Under the pieces are notes generated by a model. The model ran no database searches. It was not told the DNA's origin and saw only the letters and a program-made list of their open reading frames with translations. 64,000 nt of DNA from Pelecanus crispus (lineage: Eukaryota; Chordata; Aves; Pelecaniformes; Pelecanidae): positions 48,050,346-48,114,345 of the forward strand of contig NC_134648.1 of the NCBI RefSeq assembly GCF_030463565.1, written 5' to 3'. This document shows, one piece after another, positions 1-12,198 of the stretch. Position 1 is the first letter of the stretch; the number at the start of each line of letters is the position of its first letter. The translations under genes were made by a program, and so were the position numbers.

Positions 1-3000
1 GTTCTGTTTTAGCAGCTGCCAGGTATGCTGCCTCAGCCCTGTGCAGCACTTCTGCCCCCAGCCTTCACGCATTGCATTCTTCTTTACAGTGCCAGGATGG
101 AGAGAAGGAAATAAAAGAAAATTAATTAAACCAAGAGTGTGGGCATTAGCAATAATGTTGCTTTATTATATTTTGCCCTTTGAGTTATAGTTCCTTGTGC
201 CACGTGTCAGTGAAGCACCTTGCACTTGCTTGGGCCTATTAGATTAATAAATGTATTTCACTTTGGCTTTCTTTGCCTTTCTAATTACTGCTTCCTCGCC
301 TCTCTTCTGCTTTATGTTCCCTCCTAAAATAATCATAGTAATTTTAATTTTTTGTTCTGTAGTGGCCACATAAAATAGGCAGAGATTTACATCCATGATG
401 CCCCAGAACTCCTTGCTGAGACTAGAGGGAACAGATCATCTTTCTGATAAGCAAAGAGAGAGACAGAGAAATGTGGTGGCTAAACCAAGGCTTCCTATAA
501 AGCCTCTGTTAAAGCAGGAACAGACACCACTCACTGCTGTAGCTGCTGGAGGCAGTTAGCTGGGAGCTTCCCCTTTACTCATTTAACTCTTCTCTGCCAG
601 AAACATGATGCTATAATTCAGCTTATTCCACTGAATATTGAAATTCTTTATGATAAAGCGAACTCCTCCGTGATTTTTCTTGTTGAAACATTGGGTTACT
701 GGAAGGGCTGCAGGCTGAGCTCTCTTTTCAGGCGAAGAGGTAGATAGATCCCAATAGGAGGTGGGAATTTATGGAACAGCATTAGGAGTGGAATGGCGTC
801 TGTATTCTGTATAGCTTAAAACAAAAGACAGCAAGGACGCCAAAATTGTCGTAAACTGGAATAGTCTTTTCTGGCAAGGCAGCACGCTTCCGTGGTATTA
901 AACCTTGGAGGACAAAGTGCCAAAAAATGGGGAGATTCTTGTTCTGCAATACTTGAAGAGCTTGCTTTTCCAGGTGAGGCTTTATAAAAATAAAAGTCTT
1001 TCCACTCGTTTCTTGCAGTTCTTTATAATCCAGTCCTGGTAGGTCATCACCAGTTTCTGGAGGCAATAGAGGGGGACAGATGCATGGGAAGTTTTGGGAA
1101 GGAGGTGCACTGGTTTTTTTTGTTCCAGTGCTGCCTATAGATTTTTCTAAAGTATTTTCCTTTCCATATCAAAAATTGATAACATGTAATTAAAAATTGA
1201 ACCTGCCATTCTGTTCTGAAGTTATTTTTTAGGCTGCATTTTAGCTATCAACAAAATACAGCAGATTTTTTTTTTTGAAAAATACCTTGTGGATTTTTAT
1301 GGCAGAATTCTTTTCTGAAAAATAGTTTTCTGCAAGTAGGATATCTCTGGAGGATTCTTAGAAGGAACACTGCAGTCCTGGAAAACTTCAGTTTTAGCTT
1401 GAGAAGAGCATTGCTAGGAATTTGTGCTGCCTTGGTTGAAATAAGCACTTCCAGAAAATATCTTCCATTACCTCTAAGGAATTTGGGTGACCAGTGGAGT
1501 GAGGGAAAAATAGCGCTTACCCTTTACAGTACAAATACAGCATTGTGTGGCCATCATGAGGCTTGCAGGGATTCCAAAAAAGCTAGCTATAAAACAGCTA
1601 GCACCACAACCCTGGGATTGCATTGGTGCCAGTGTGCCATGCTGCTCTTAGGATGGCTGAAAGTCTGTATGTCGTGGTTTGTATGTAGTATCTATCTGTG
1701 GTCTCTGTACCAGCAGACTTTTTTTTTTCTTTCTTCTTTTTCTTTTTTCCCCCTTGCAATGTGTATGATAGGACAGCCTTGTCTATGCAGCATATAGTTA
1801 CTGGGTTAGCTTCTGCAATAGATAATAACTCTTGCTAGTATTCTCTGTGGATCTGAGCGTATTCCACCACCACCCCCTGATTATATTTTATGTAAACACT
1901 TTGTTATAGACTTTAGAAAGTGTGTGCTGACACAGTCATCTCTTCCTATTCCTAAATATTCAGGGAGCCACAGCAGGTGAGTTGATCTTTGTACAGGAGG
2001 TGGAGGTAAAAAATTTTCTCCCTTCACTCCAGCATAATGGAACTGCAAAAGGAACCTGAGGAGGAAGAATGTTCTGTTTAACAGGTGGGAGATCACTCTC
2101 AAATCCAGTCTATTTCTTGTCATACCTTGTTACCTTATCTAAATCCACTTGAGGGACAAGGAGAACAGAAACTACATACGGAATCAAGTTTATAACATGG
2201 GGAAGATAAGAATGCTAGAGATGCCTCTTTGGCCAGCATGTAAGTGCCATCGGGCTTACGGGACTGTGTAAATCTATATTCTTTTTATTGGGAAACTCTT
2301 TTAGCTTCCTTACATTGGAGCTACATTGATAGGTTTCAGTTGTTTAAGGGGAAAGGTCTCTTGAGGACCTTTACTCTGCCCTTGTATCAATGCTTAGGGA
2401 ATTATCCAAAAACAAGAGACTGTTAACCACAAGCATACAGCCTCACAGCAAGGACCCAGAGAAGTGACCTTTAGTTCTTGTTTTGTATTTTTTTTCTTAT
2501 TTTACTGTATTTCAGCAGCTAGATGTTATACAGCTTTAGCTTACTGAATGGTAGCAGCAGATGCATCTTGCTGTGCTATGCTGCTACTCTGCCTCTTTTA
2601 CCTGGAGCATTTCTCCTAATATGACCGTGGCCCAGCTAGCTTTCAGGTGACACTTTCCACAATCCCTGATTAGGTGAATTTCTACATCTTTGCTCTGGAA
2701 GTGCAGAACAGATTCTGGCCTTCTCTTTAGGTATATAGGTTATAAATGTAGAAGTGTTGCTTCTTTTGTGAAGTTTCTGTTATTTGGTTATAATTCTCGG
2801 TCTTGAAATTTATAGGCATGATGTCAGGGAACTGTATACTTCAGTATGCTTTGTCCCCATAGACCATCTAAGCTGTCAGATTTATCAAGTCTTCTCTAAC
2901 AGACACTCATCAGAGGGTCTTCATCTGCCACATAACGAGATGATAGGTGTACTGGATGTCAAGCAAAGTTGATTGCTTTCATGAACTTCAGTGCAAATTT

Positions 3001-4535
3001 TGTGGAATCTAGAGGCTTGTCATGTTCTTTAGAGGTTTCCTTGTGTACTTGATATTTAATATTTAGACAGCAGAACACCTGAAGTTAGGAGCATATGACA
3101 TCTCTACTCCATGGTCATGTGACACAACTAAAAAAGTCATTTGGGCCTCGAGTGGTATGAGACCTGGATAGCACAACCCTGGAGGAACCCTTAGGGCCCT
3201 GTAGTGTAATGTCATCCTCTGCTATGTCTTTTGGAAGGCTGATGGTGGGCAGGGGCATTTAGCTCTGGGCAGGGGCAGAGTGCTCTGAGTGCTGTCCCCC
3301 ATGTCATGAACCCTAACCCTACAAAACTCAACAGCCTGTTTTCTGTTTGTTTGTTTATTCTTCTCAAGTGCTCTAGATTTCACCAGTTTAGCCCAACTGT
3401 AACTTTTCACTTGCCTCTTGAGACTTGAACAAAGGGCCTGAGCTTCTTTCTTCATTCCCCATTCTCTTATTCAGTGGGATCTTGCAGCTGCTGCTTGAGC
3501 ACATATAGCAAAGAGCACCACACTCTGGGAAAGCCTACGCAGGAGGAAACTTAATGGAAAATATTAAGGAGAAAAAAATGTGTTTGATGGACTTTTAATA
3601 TAAAAAGGGGGGGAAAAAGAAAAGAAAAGGGGGAGGGGGAGATTTATTCACTGTAATAGGAACCAAATGTTGGCTGGGACAGCAGCTGCACTCTCACTCT
3701 TTCCCTGTAAACTGTGTGAGCGGCTTTTCAAAGGAGGCATTACAGGGTGCAGGGCTAACTTACTAGTCCTGACTTAACCCATGCCTCTCTGGAGAGAGAT
3801 AGGGGATAGGGGTTTTCAGGAGAGATTAGTGACCTTAATTACAGATGCAGTTATAAGCATATTCTAGGCTGATGGTGGTGCCTATTTACTGTTTTCATCT
3901 ATATGTGCTACTCCTGCTATCCACCCATAAATTGGATAAAGCACTAAAAATACATGGCTAGGAATAAATAGCATCAATCAGTCTTTTCCAGTTTGGTTTT
4001 CAATAGACTTGCCTACATTGATAGAGGAAAAGTAGAAGAATGTCAGTACAAGTCATGTTTTGTGTTGATCCACTTGATCCATGCTACAATTTTACAGTGG
4101 AACCTCTGCAGTGAGGAATACCTTTCCCATCTCTGTAAGTGGTGCAGTATTGCATCGAAGTTTCTGGTACTTTGAATTCTATGCAGTGTGCATATTCACC
4201 CCAGAAACTCTGCCTGGCCTAGGACAAGTGATCAAATTTAAGGTGGCACCTAACATGTTGTCCAAGTCTGAATGACTTATCTTAATCAAAGTTGAGCTAG
4301 ACAGTGCAGTGAGGTGACTTCACTCGGAGTCCACCTGCTCTGTCTGAACTTCATTAATTAATTAATACTTTAAAATTGGGGTGAGGTGGGGACACAACAG
4401 GACACAGTGCAGGCAATTGCATGTCAGATTTAAGCAGGTAATCTTCCCAAAGACTTCCTTATGAGACCAAAATGATACCAGGTTTCTGTGTTAGTCTTAT
4501 TGTATGTATGTCTTGCTGTTAAAATATTTTTGCAG
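1..4535. other. TTLL5 intronic sequence, no supported gene
   Basis: No exon can be supported here. Open frames are short and contain nothing recognisable. A purine-rich low-complexity tract lies near 3600-3645 and a short TTAA tetramer repeat near 4350. Because downstream exons on the + strand belong to the C-terminus of TTLL5, this stretch is inferred to be intron of that gene. A frame following an AG at position 12 is open for about 35 codons, but it has no clear donor site and I do not call it. Confidence 0.5.
3598..3645. repeat. Purine-rich low-complexity tract
   Basis: A run of A and G only, beginning with a nine-G homopolymer between A runs and continuing as AAAAG and GGGGGA-type units. 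It is simple sequence with no coding potential. Confidence 0.8.
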
Positions 4536-4604
4536 GCTCTTGACTGTGTTTGCAGGTGTGGAAGTATGTGCAGGAAACATGAAGCCAGAACCACCTTCCA
4601 CTCA
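4536..4604 (+). CDS. Weak candidate TTLL5 exon
   Basis: Speculative. A T-rich tract ends in TTTGCAG at 4535, and a second acceptor lies at 4555. The frame then stays open to a GTAAAG donor after 4604. With the frame set by the next proposed exon (6462), it encodes a peptide ending NMKPEPPSTQ. The exon would start with one base finishing a codon and end with two bases, the same phase pattern as the exons at 6462 and 14407. I cannot match the peptide to TTLL5 from memory, and one-in-three phase agreement is weak support. It could be ordinary intron. Confidence 0.2.
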
Positions 4605-5464
4605 GTAAAGCTCCCCCCTATGTTTGCACTAATTGAGGGTAGAAAGGCTATGTGATTTTGTTAATCTAGATCACATGGAGGAGATATGCTCAGTTGCCTT
4701 CATTGCTTCTCCAGTGACCTGATGAGCCACAATAGGATGAAGGCATTGAACTTTGCAGCCAGCTGGCTGTTTTCTTCTTGATTTAGCCTTTCTACCAGTG
4801 CATTTCAAAGCTGCCATGTGTAAAGAGAAGAAAAAAACCCAGTGTTGTTTACCTGCCAAGTACTCCCCAGATCAGAGAGACTGACAGTGTTTTGTAACTG
4901 GCATGGAGCCAAGGATGCTACTAGGGGCCCAACAAAAATTGGCTTCACTGAAGGGTAAATATTTAATCTCATTTGCTAAGACTGGTAGGTCTAGTGCTCC
5001 TGAAAGTAAGAGGTTGATAATGCCAGCTAAATCTGGGAATAGTTCAGGTAGATTAGGCCTTGCCTGCAGAGGTTTTCCAGTGCTCCATAATCTCACCCTG
5101 CCCCTCCCCTGCTAGACTGTCATAAGGCTGGTTTGATGCACCTCATTTCTAACCTGCTACACTCATGACCTTGCCTGTATATGGAGACCCAGGACCTAAA
5201 ATGCACTTAATTCCTGATCTGTGTCAGAACTGAGTAGGTACTACATTGCCTTTGTTATAAGCAAATCTTTTTGCTCCAAAACCCAGGTTTCGTAATCGCA
5301 GGGAAATAGCAGGAGTAATTTTCAGAAGCCAGGGAGCAGGAAACAAATTACACAGCAGCATATACCTAAAAGAAGGAAGCCCATGAACCTTGATAGTACT
5401 TGCAGAATAAAGTGAAAGGAACAAGAAGGCAGTGGGCTTTCCCTGTATAGCTGTTGTGCACACA

Positions 5465-5720
5465 CATCTGGAATAACGTCCTCAGTTTTGAGTACTTACC
5501 TAGCCTCAAATACTGATAAAGTGGAAAAAGTTCAGAGAAAAGCAATATGCAGTCAAAGGCCAGAAGGGACTGAGTTGAGGAAAAAGATGAAGGGAGTTAA
5601 GTGTGCCAAGGCTGGCTAAGCTCCAAGGAGGCATAGCTGTAGTAGTGAAGGTTTAGACCTGAAATAAGTGGAAGATCATGCAATAAAGCAGAGAAAATAT
5701 AAGTTTAATTGGGAATCTCA
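5465..5720 (+). repeat. Decayed CR1/L3-like LINE fragment
   Basis: The sequence reads like the 3' coding part of old amniote CR1-type LINEs: an ATCTGGAATA...TCAGTTTTGAGTAC stretch, then AGTGGAAAAAGTTCAGAGAA followed by an AAGC, and a degraded downstream segment. It is heavily diverged and has no open frame. The orientation is sense on the + strand. Ends are approximate. Confidence 0.55.
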
Positions 5721-6461
5721 GTGAAAATTCTTGATACTGAATGTGTACCTGCTGTGGAGTTGTGCAGCTGAGAGTGTGACACATGGACTCCTCCAGCCAC
5801 TGAAACATGCACTAATCCTGCACCACAAGGAGATGAGTTGGATGCTTTTGCTCAAATCTTTGGTTTTGAATAAAAAATTTTTGTAACAACATCAACTCTC
5901 TCAGTTGAAAGGGGGAATTGTGAGAATAGCAGAGGGGGACTCCTGACATTTGCTAGTAATTATGCACATTAAAATGTCCTGGGATGCTTGAATTGTGCCT
6001 CTGGTAGCTATTACAGTTAACCTGTGAATGGATCTGGAAGTTGTAGTTAAATCCACAGAACTTTTCACATTCTTTGCCTAAACCAACTCAGGCCCAAGGC
6101 TTTTCACACGGACCTTGTACATCTTCTGTTGTCTCATGATACAAAGATACTGATGGTAAGAACCTCTTGTGTAGGTAAAAGTAGCTTGAGCTGCTGGGAG
6201 AGTGGGGACCTGAAGAAACAAGGCTGAAACTGTTTACAAGATGCCTGCATCTGTGCCTCATCGCTAAGAAGTGAAAGTTTGATGGTCTGGGATAGAAGCC
6301 CTTCTACCTACATCTCTGGAACACCTTCACCATGGGAGATTGTATTTGTCACTTTGAACTGGATTTGAACCCAAAATGCAGTTCCACATGTTTATTGTGC
6401 CAATGCAGCCTTGACAGGCTGCACATTAACTTTAAAACCTTTTCCTTGGCTTCTCTTGCAG

Positions 6462-6533
6462 AGCTCAAAGGCAGATTGCAGGCCAGGTGATGGCATCCTC
6501 ATTTGGTACAGGCCAGGTGCTTCCTGGCCCTAA
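6462..6533 (+). CDS. TTLL5: Probable TTLL5 C-terminal exon
   Basis: A pyrimidine tract ending CTTCTCTTGCAG precedes 6462. In the frame AQRQIAGQVMASS.. the sequence is open from the acceptor. Cutting at the GTACCT donor after 6533 leaves two bases (AA), which join the first G of the next exon (14407) to make Lys. The join therefore reads ..QVLPGPK then APENHCF.. in frame. The 72-nt exon has the same phase at both ends as its neighbours, so skipping it would not shift the frame. Not certain: the donor is weak (GTACCT), and a stronger GTGCTT donor after 6516 or GTGATG after 6486 would break the phase with 14407. The peptide belongs to the Gln/Ser-rich, non-catalytic tail of the enzyme. Confidence 0.5.
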   Translation, partial: SSKADCRPGDGILIWYRPGASWP

Positions 6534-8933
6534 GTACCTGCACTGTGGCAAGTTCTGGACAGCTCCCTGTGCCTCAGCAGTTCTCCAGAGTCCCAGGCAG
6601 AACTCTTTTAGGAATATTAAAAATGCTTTGTTCGCTCCTGGTTTTTTTTGGAAAGCTACCTTTCTTTACCTTTGTAACATTGCTGCTGCTACTGCATGTT
6701 TTAGGGGCTTGCATGTTCCAGCGACCAGAGCTACAGACTATGCTAAAATGCAGACTCTTGCTGACTTAAACTGCACCAAAGTCACTCTTTTGTAGACACT
6801 CCTGATAACAGTAGAGGCCAGGAGCAAACCATTCTCAAAGACTTGTTGCTCTGTTTTTCAATTTTTAATTTATTGCTTTTGAAGCTGAGGGGAGGGAAAG
6901 AGGGAGAAAAGACAAAGAAAGGCCTTGAGGCAAGCGGCTCTGTGAGTGGCCCGACAGTACTGCATCCCAGCCAGGCCCCCAGCGTCCTGGGCTTTGTCCC
7001 ACTATGTTTATCATTGCTGCATAGCCAGCCCCAATCTTGGGCCTATTGTTAGGGATGGAAGAAGCACGTAGTGTGCCAAAGAAAATGTTCTGTGTTTTTC
7101 TGAGTGCCTGAACATAAGTCAGCAGGATGCTGGGAGCTGCCACACTAGACAGAATCATTAGTTACTATGCCAACTACTTTCTAGCAGCTGGTGCCCACCA
7201 AGGCTTTGTACTAAAAGCTTCCTGGACTTGTCATACCACCTGAATGCCCTCTGGGAAAGAAACTGCTGCCCAAGATTGTCTTGCATTCCATGGCAAGGTG
7301 GGAGCCCTGATTTATAAATGCACCGGGTTCCCTTATTGCCAGCAATGGCCCTTGTTCATCCTTAGCTCCAGCCTTTACAGGAAAGGATGCAAAATACTTT
7401 TGTTGTCAGCCTGTTTCCTCTTTTAAAAGGAGGATAATTCTTTTCGCAGTTTGCTAGACTTCCAGCTGTACTGACTCCTGCTGTGATCCTATCAGTTCTC
7501 ACAAACTAAGCAGGGTTAAACATAGAGGAATGTTCTTCAAGAATGCTGAAGCTTCATTTTCACAAGTAATTTAAGCCTAGTTTGCATTGCCTTTTTAAAT
7601 GTTTCAAAAGTGCCTGCTTAATAAGTGATATATGGGTAACACTGGTATACTTCATGAATTGGTATTGTTGCCTGCCACACAGGAGTTTGTATCAAACAAG
7701 TGCCCAGCTGTGCCATTGGAAGAAGGCTTCAGTTGAAATATAAATGAAAGCCTATGTGTAATGTTTATGATACTTAAAAATCCTTAAATGTTTTTTGGGA
7801 ACATTGGAAGCCTTAAACCCAATTTATATCCAAATTGTGCATTAAGAAATTATATTTTGGATCCCTTCTACTCCTGCATTGCCTTCCCCTACCTTGACTA
7901 TTTCCTTATAGTTTCACTTCAGTAAAGATTTTTCTTTGCCCTGTCCCTCTGCTGTTGTCTTTTATTGTCTGGTATTACTCATCCCAGCAGCGGTTGCATT
8001 GTAGTAGACAGATGTTTGAATGAGTTACTTAGGAATGGTGGATGCTAGAAGTCTGGGCTATCATTAGTAGTTACCAGCGTCATTCTTTTAGTACAGACTT
8101 GCTGTGTGTCAGATAGTTCTTCGTAACTGCAAGATTCTCAGTGAGTCGTGTTCTGTGGTCTGGTCTTGTCTACAGCTTCAGTCCTTAGTATTCCCTTCAA
8201 ATCTGTTTGAAGTGGGAGCAGAAGCCGACTCGCTCCTTTCTTCTAAGAGCTGATAACCACATCCCTTCTGTATGGAGATTCATTGAGCCTATTTTTTCCT
8301 GTGGTCAATGAACAAATGTCTTAGTATTTTATTAGCATTTAGTACACTAGCATTAGTTCGTAGTACAGGTGTAGGTAGTTAAATTGCATAAGGGTTGCTT
8401 ACATCAGAAGAGAGCTGATGAATTGGAAAGAGAACTAGAGTAGAAAGGGAATTTGGAACCAGAAAACCTGGAGATGAATGCATGGAGTTCTAGCACTTTT
8501 AGGCTGGGTTGTGATCATAACAGCATGGAGATCTGTTGAAACTGGTCTCAGAAGCAAACCTGTATCTTTTGTGATACAAAAAGCTGCAGCAGAGGGGTCT
8601 TATGCTGTCAGTGAAGAGGAAGAAGGAATTCTGGCCCAGGCTTCATGAAAACTACAGTTGACAGAAAAGAGCACAGTGTGTTTCTTGCCAAAAATACTGA
8701 GTAGCCCTAAGGGCTGCTGGAAGGACAGAGTCTTGCTTACAAAGAATAGGCCATAATGCCAAGGTTGAGATTTCCTGTACATAGTGAAGGCCTGAATCCT
8801 GGCCAGGTCTCTAAACTAAGCAACTCATAAATAATCCTGAGCAATCTGTGAGAAGATTGCTCACAACCAGCCTAGCTGACAGAACAAAACCCAGTCTCTT
8901 CTGGTGGCACAGGCAGGAATTTCTATTTCCCAT

Positions 8934-8947
8934 TTGTGTGTGTGTGC
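8934..8947. repeat. Short (TG)n microsatellite
   Basis: Seven TG dinucleotides in a row inside an intron. Confidence 0.8.
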
Positions 8948-10644
8948 ATCTCTGCCTATATCTGTCATCTGTACATGTGAGCAAATGAATATTCGGTCAA
9001 TTAGTGTTCAAGCAGTAATCCTGAATTGAAAACAAGCAGGTCTGTGAGTGCTGACTTTACGATCCTCATTTCTATTGGGAGTGTGTGGGGTTTTCTATCC
9101 ATTTTTGGCTTTGCCTAAAACAGTGTGAGTTGTGGGGTATTTATCCTTCAGTTTGGGGTATTTATATAGTCTCTCTACCATGTGAACTCTATAGTATCTA
9201 TTAAGGTGTGAGGTCCTCTACAGCTTTTTTCCAGCCTTCATTACTGTGCTGAGCCTGTGTTAGAATTCCTTAAACAGAAGAGCTAACTTCAGGAAAGGTG
9301 TAAAGGTGCTGTCATGCTTTGATAAATCATCTGACAGGCAGAGACTCAGAATAGGAGCTGTACCATGAGCATTCTTGTGAGCATAGCAAATAGACTGAGA
9401 GCTGGAGCATGTCTCTGGCAACAGCATATTGACTCTCAGATCCTAAGTCCTGTTCTCCTATACCAGAGTAAGCTTTGCCTTAGATATAGTATCAGCAAAT
9501 TGATAACATGTTATATGGGGACTTTCCAAAACTGCAGATGAAACATCTCTTTATGAAAGTGATCTGAAGACTTGCAAATGTGCAGGCTTTCTGTTGTCAA
9601 ATAATTAATGCTTATATTATAAAAGGTTGAAGTTATGTATAATGAATTTATATTGATTTCCATCTATACTGAAGCAAAACCCATGGAAGGTAACAGAAAC
9701 ATAGTCAATCCAGAAGGATTCTGCAGGCCATGAGAGTAAAATCTCAGGCAAGCAACAGTGTTTTCAATATAGTATCTAAAAAGAAGTAAGTGCTGTTGTG
9801 CTGCATCATGTGGAGAGAAGGTATTGGAACTGCAGGGAGTTGTGTACAAGACTGCAAGAATATGTTAGCCAAAGTTTTTGTGGTTTTGTTTGGTTTTTTA
9901 AATTTAGTTCTTCCTAAAGACTTAGTAACATAGTTTCAACAGTGTTTTCCTGGGTAGTTTAAACTAAGCTTATCTGGGCAATATTATATCATAAAGAATT
10001 TGGTTTGGGCTATAGATCATACATTGGTTAAAACAGAAGAAGTGGATTAAAATAGGTTAGACCAAGTGAAAGCATTTGAGAGTTTATAGAAGTGGTCAAA
10101 GGTTGGAGCAAGGCAGCAATCCTAGTGCATTTTTAAAAATCGGACCATCAGTCTTCAGTATCTGTGTTTCCATAATAGTTAATCCTTTGCCAGATATCTC
10201 AGAACAAAAGAAATGAAGATCAAGGAAATGATACTAAAGTTTTGCTATTCAGTTAGTGGCCCTCACAGTACTACAGACTGCAGTCACTGTACATCGTCTT
10301 TGTGGCACAAAGCCAGTTTGGCTATCAGCAGGTCCAACTTTAGTGGAGTTTTCCTTTACATCAGTTCTATCTATCTCCTCCATTTCATCTTGACTTTTAT
10401 GTTTTAGAACAAATCACTCAATGTTTAGCTTCCCAAGCACTCTTTTGGATCAAAGGATAAATTTTATGCATTGCAGGTTCTGAGCTGGAGGTAGATATGA
10501 GAGAAGTTGGAACAGACATTAGTTTCTAGAATTAATCACAGAACTTGAATAAATACCTTAAAGAGTGCTTGACTGAATTCTCTAACTTCTGACTGAGATA
10601 GGTTTAGTTTCAGACCTCTGATGCCTAAACAATACTGGTTGTAT

Positions 10645-11880
10645 TTTCGCAGACCGGATGGACTGTCTGGTTCAATGTCCTGCTCAGACAGTAGCCTGTG
10701 GAAGATTCTGTGGGAAGAGCATTAGGTGATGTTACGGAATGGTGATACTTCCCCAATACTGTCTGGGACTCAGTAGTCAGTGATTTTCTGGCCAGGAGAT
10801 GGTATCTTTCTATATAAACAGTGTTAGTGGCTCTTGCTTCTGTGAGTTTGTCTAATTATTTTTGAACCCCTATAAATTTTTGGCATCCTTAGCTTCCTGT
10901 AGTAGAAGGCATCCACAGTTTAATTATGTGTTATGAGAAAAACTACCTCCTTTTGTTTGTTTTAACCTGCCCACCTGATGACTTCATTTGGTTTTTCCTA
11001 TGTCTTGTATCATGAGAGGTGAGTAATTGTTCCCTATTCTCCTTCTCCCTGAAGCTCATGATTTTATAGATATTTTTCATATTTCCTTGCAGTTGTCCTT
11101 TTTCCAAGCTGAAGAGTTCTTATTGAGTCATTCCTCAATATATAAGCTGTTCCATACCTTTGATCATCTCTACAGCATTTCTTTGTACTTTTTCCAGTTC
11201 TACTATATGCTTTTTGAGAAGGGAGGAGGGACAGGGGTTAGAACTACCCTCAGTATGCAAAAGATGGATGCAATTTTGGTTTATATGGTAGCATAGTAGT
11301 GTTCTTGGGTTTGTTCCCTGTGCCTTTCCTAATAATTCCTAATACTGAGTTTGCTTTTTGAGAGTATTTTAGTGATGTTTTCACAGAAAAATCTATTATA
11401 GCTATAGTTACAAGGTCTCCTTCCTGAATAGAAATAACTAATTCAAAGTCCATCACTGCGTAAAACTAGGATTGTGTTTCCCTGGGTACATGACTTCGTA
11501 GTTGTTATATTGAATGTCATCTACCAATTTAATGTCTGATCATTCAGTAATATGATGTTTTTTCACACTTCTCCATGACTTTCAGTTTTTCAGCAGCAAA
11601 CTTTTCTTTTATTTCACTCTTTTCTCCCAGATCACTTATAAATATTTTGAACAGCAAAGACACTCATAAATGTTTTGAACAGCAGAGACCGTAGCACAGA
11701 CTCTTGTGGGACTCCAGTGGTAATCTCCTTACATTGTGGAAACTGTCCATTTATTCTAGCTCTAGTTTCATGTGTTTTAACTAGTTATGAAATCCATGAG
11801 AGGTAACCCCTTTATCCTACGTTGGCTTACTTTATTTAGGAGTCTTTTGAATGAACTTACCAAATATTCTCAACTGAGAA
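10645..11880 (-). repeat. Long decayed CR1/L3-type LINE, reverse orientation
   Basis: Read on the - strand, this is the RT-to-3'-end part of an old amniote CR1-type LINE. Near 11685-11735 the complement gives a broken GVPQxSVLxxLLF reverse-transcriptase motif. Further 3' (lower coordinates) come the landmarks of the family on the + text: AACTGTCCATTTATTCTAGC, TCCAAGCTGAAGAGTTCTTA, GTTCCATACCTTTGATCAT, TTTTGTTTGTTTTAACCTGC, and at about 10660-10700 the terminal region (GGATGGACTGTCTGGTTCAA). Stops and indels are frequent, so it is a fossil and not an active element. Ends are approximate. Confidence 0.75.
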
Positions 11881-12179
11881 ATTGCTGGTGTGAAAAACTT
11901 ACTCTAGGCAAATGGACAAATACAATTGTTGTTTAGTTCAAAACAGAGGTGTTGAAGATCATAATCTTTCAGTAGTACTGAGGAATTAATCAGGCTGTTT
12001 ACTGAGCACTAACACGACTTTGATGGTGCTCCTGAATGCTCTTCAGCTTTGCATCTGGTGCAGTTGATGTTTGTTTCAAGTGCTGCTCTGCAGTAACCCC
12101 CAGCTATCTCCCAAAGGGTGCATCCCAGTCTCAGCACAGTCCTTTGCATTTTTCAGCTGTCAGCATGACCTGACTTTAC

Positions 12180-12198
12180 CGGGGGGGAGGAGGGGGGG
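12180..12198 (+). repeat. G-rich run, possible G-quadruplex
   Basis: A run of seven or more G, then AGGA, then seven or more G. Only purines occur. Three or four G-triplet tracts could be drawn from it, so quadruplex formation is possible but not shown. Confidence 0.5.

Noticed and set aside
13-120. Possible TTLL5 exon right at the start, open after TTTTAG
   Set aside because: The frame stays open for about 35 codons, but no donor gives a phase that links to later exons and I cannot match the peptide.
1399-1797. 132-codon open frame on the + strand near the left end
   Set aside because: No recognisable motif, no flanking splice pair that fits TTLL5 phase, and it ends in a T/C-rich low-complexity tract.
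3308-3322. Telomere-like CCCTAACCCTA
   Set aside because: Fewer than two units; chance occurrence, not an interstitial telomere tract.
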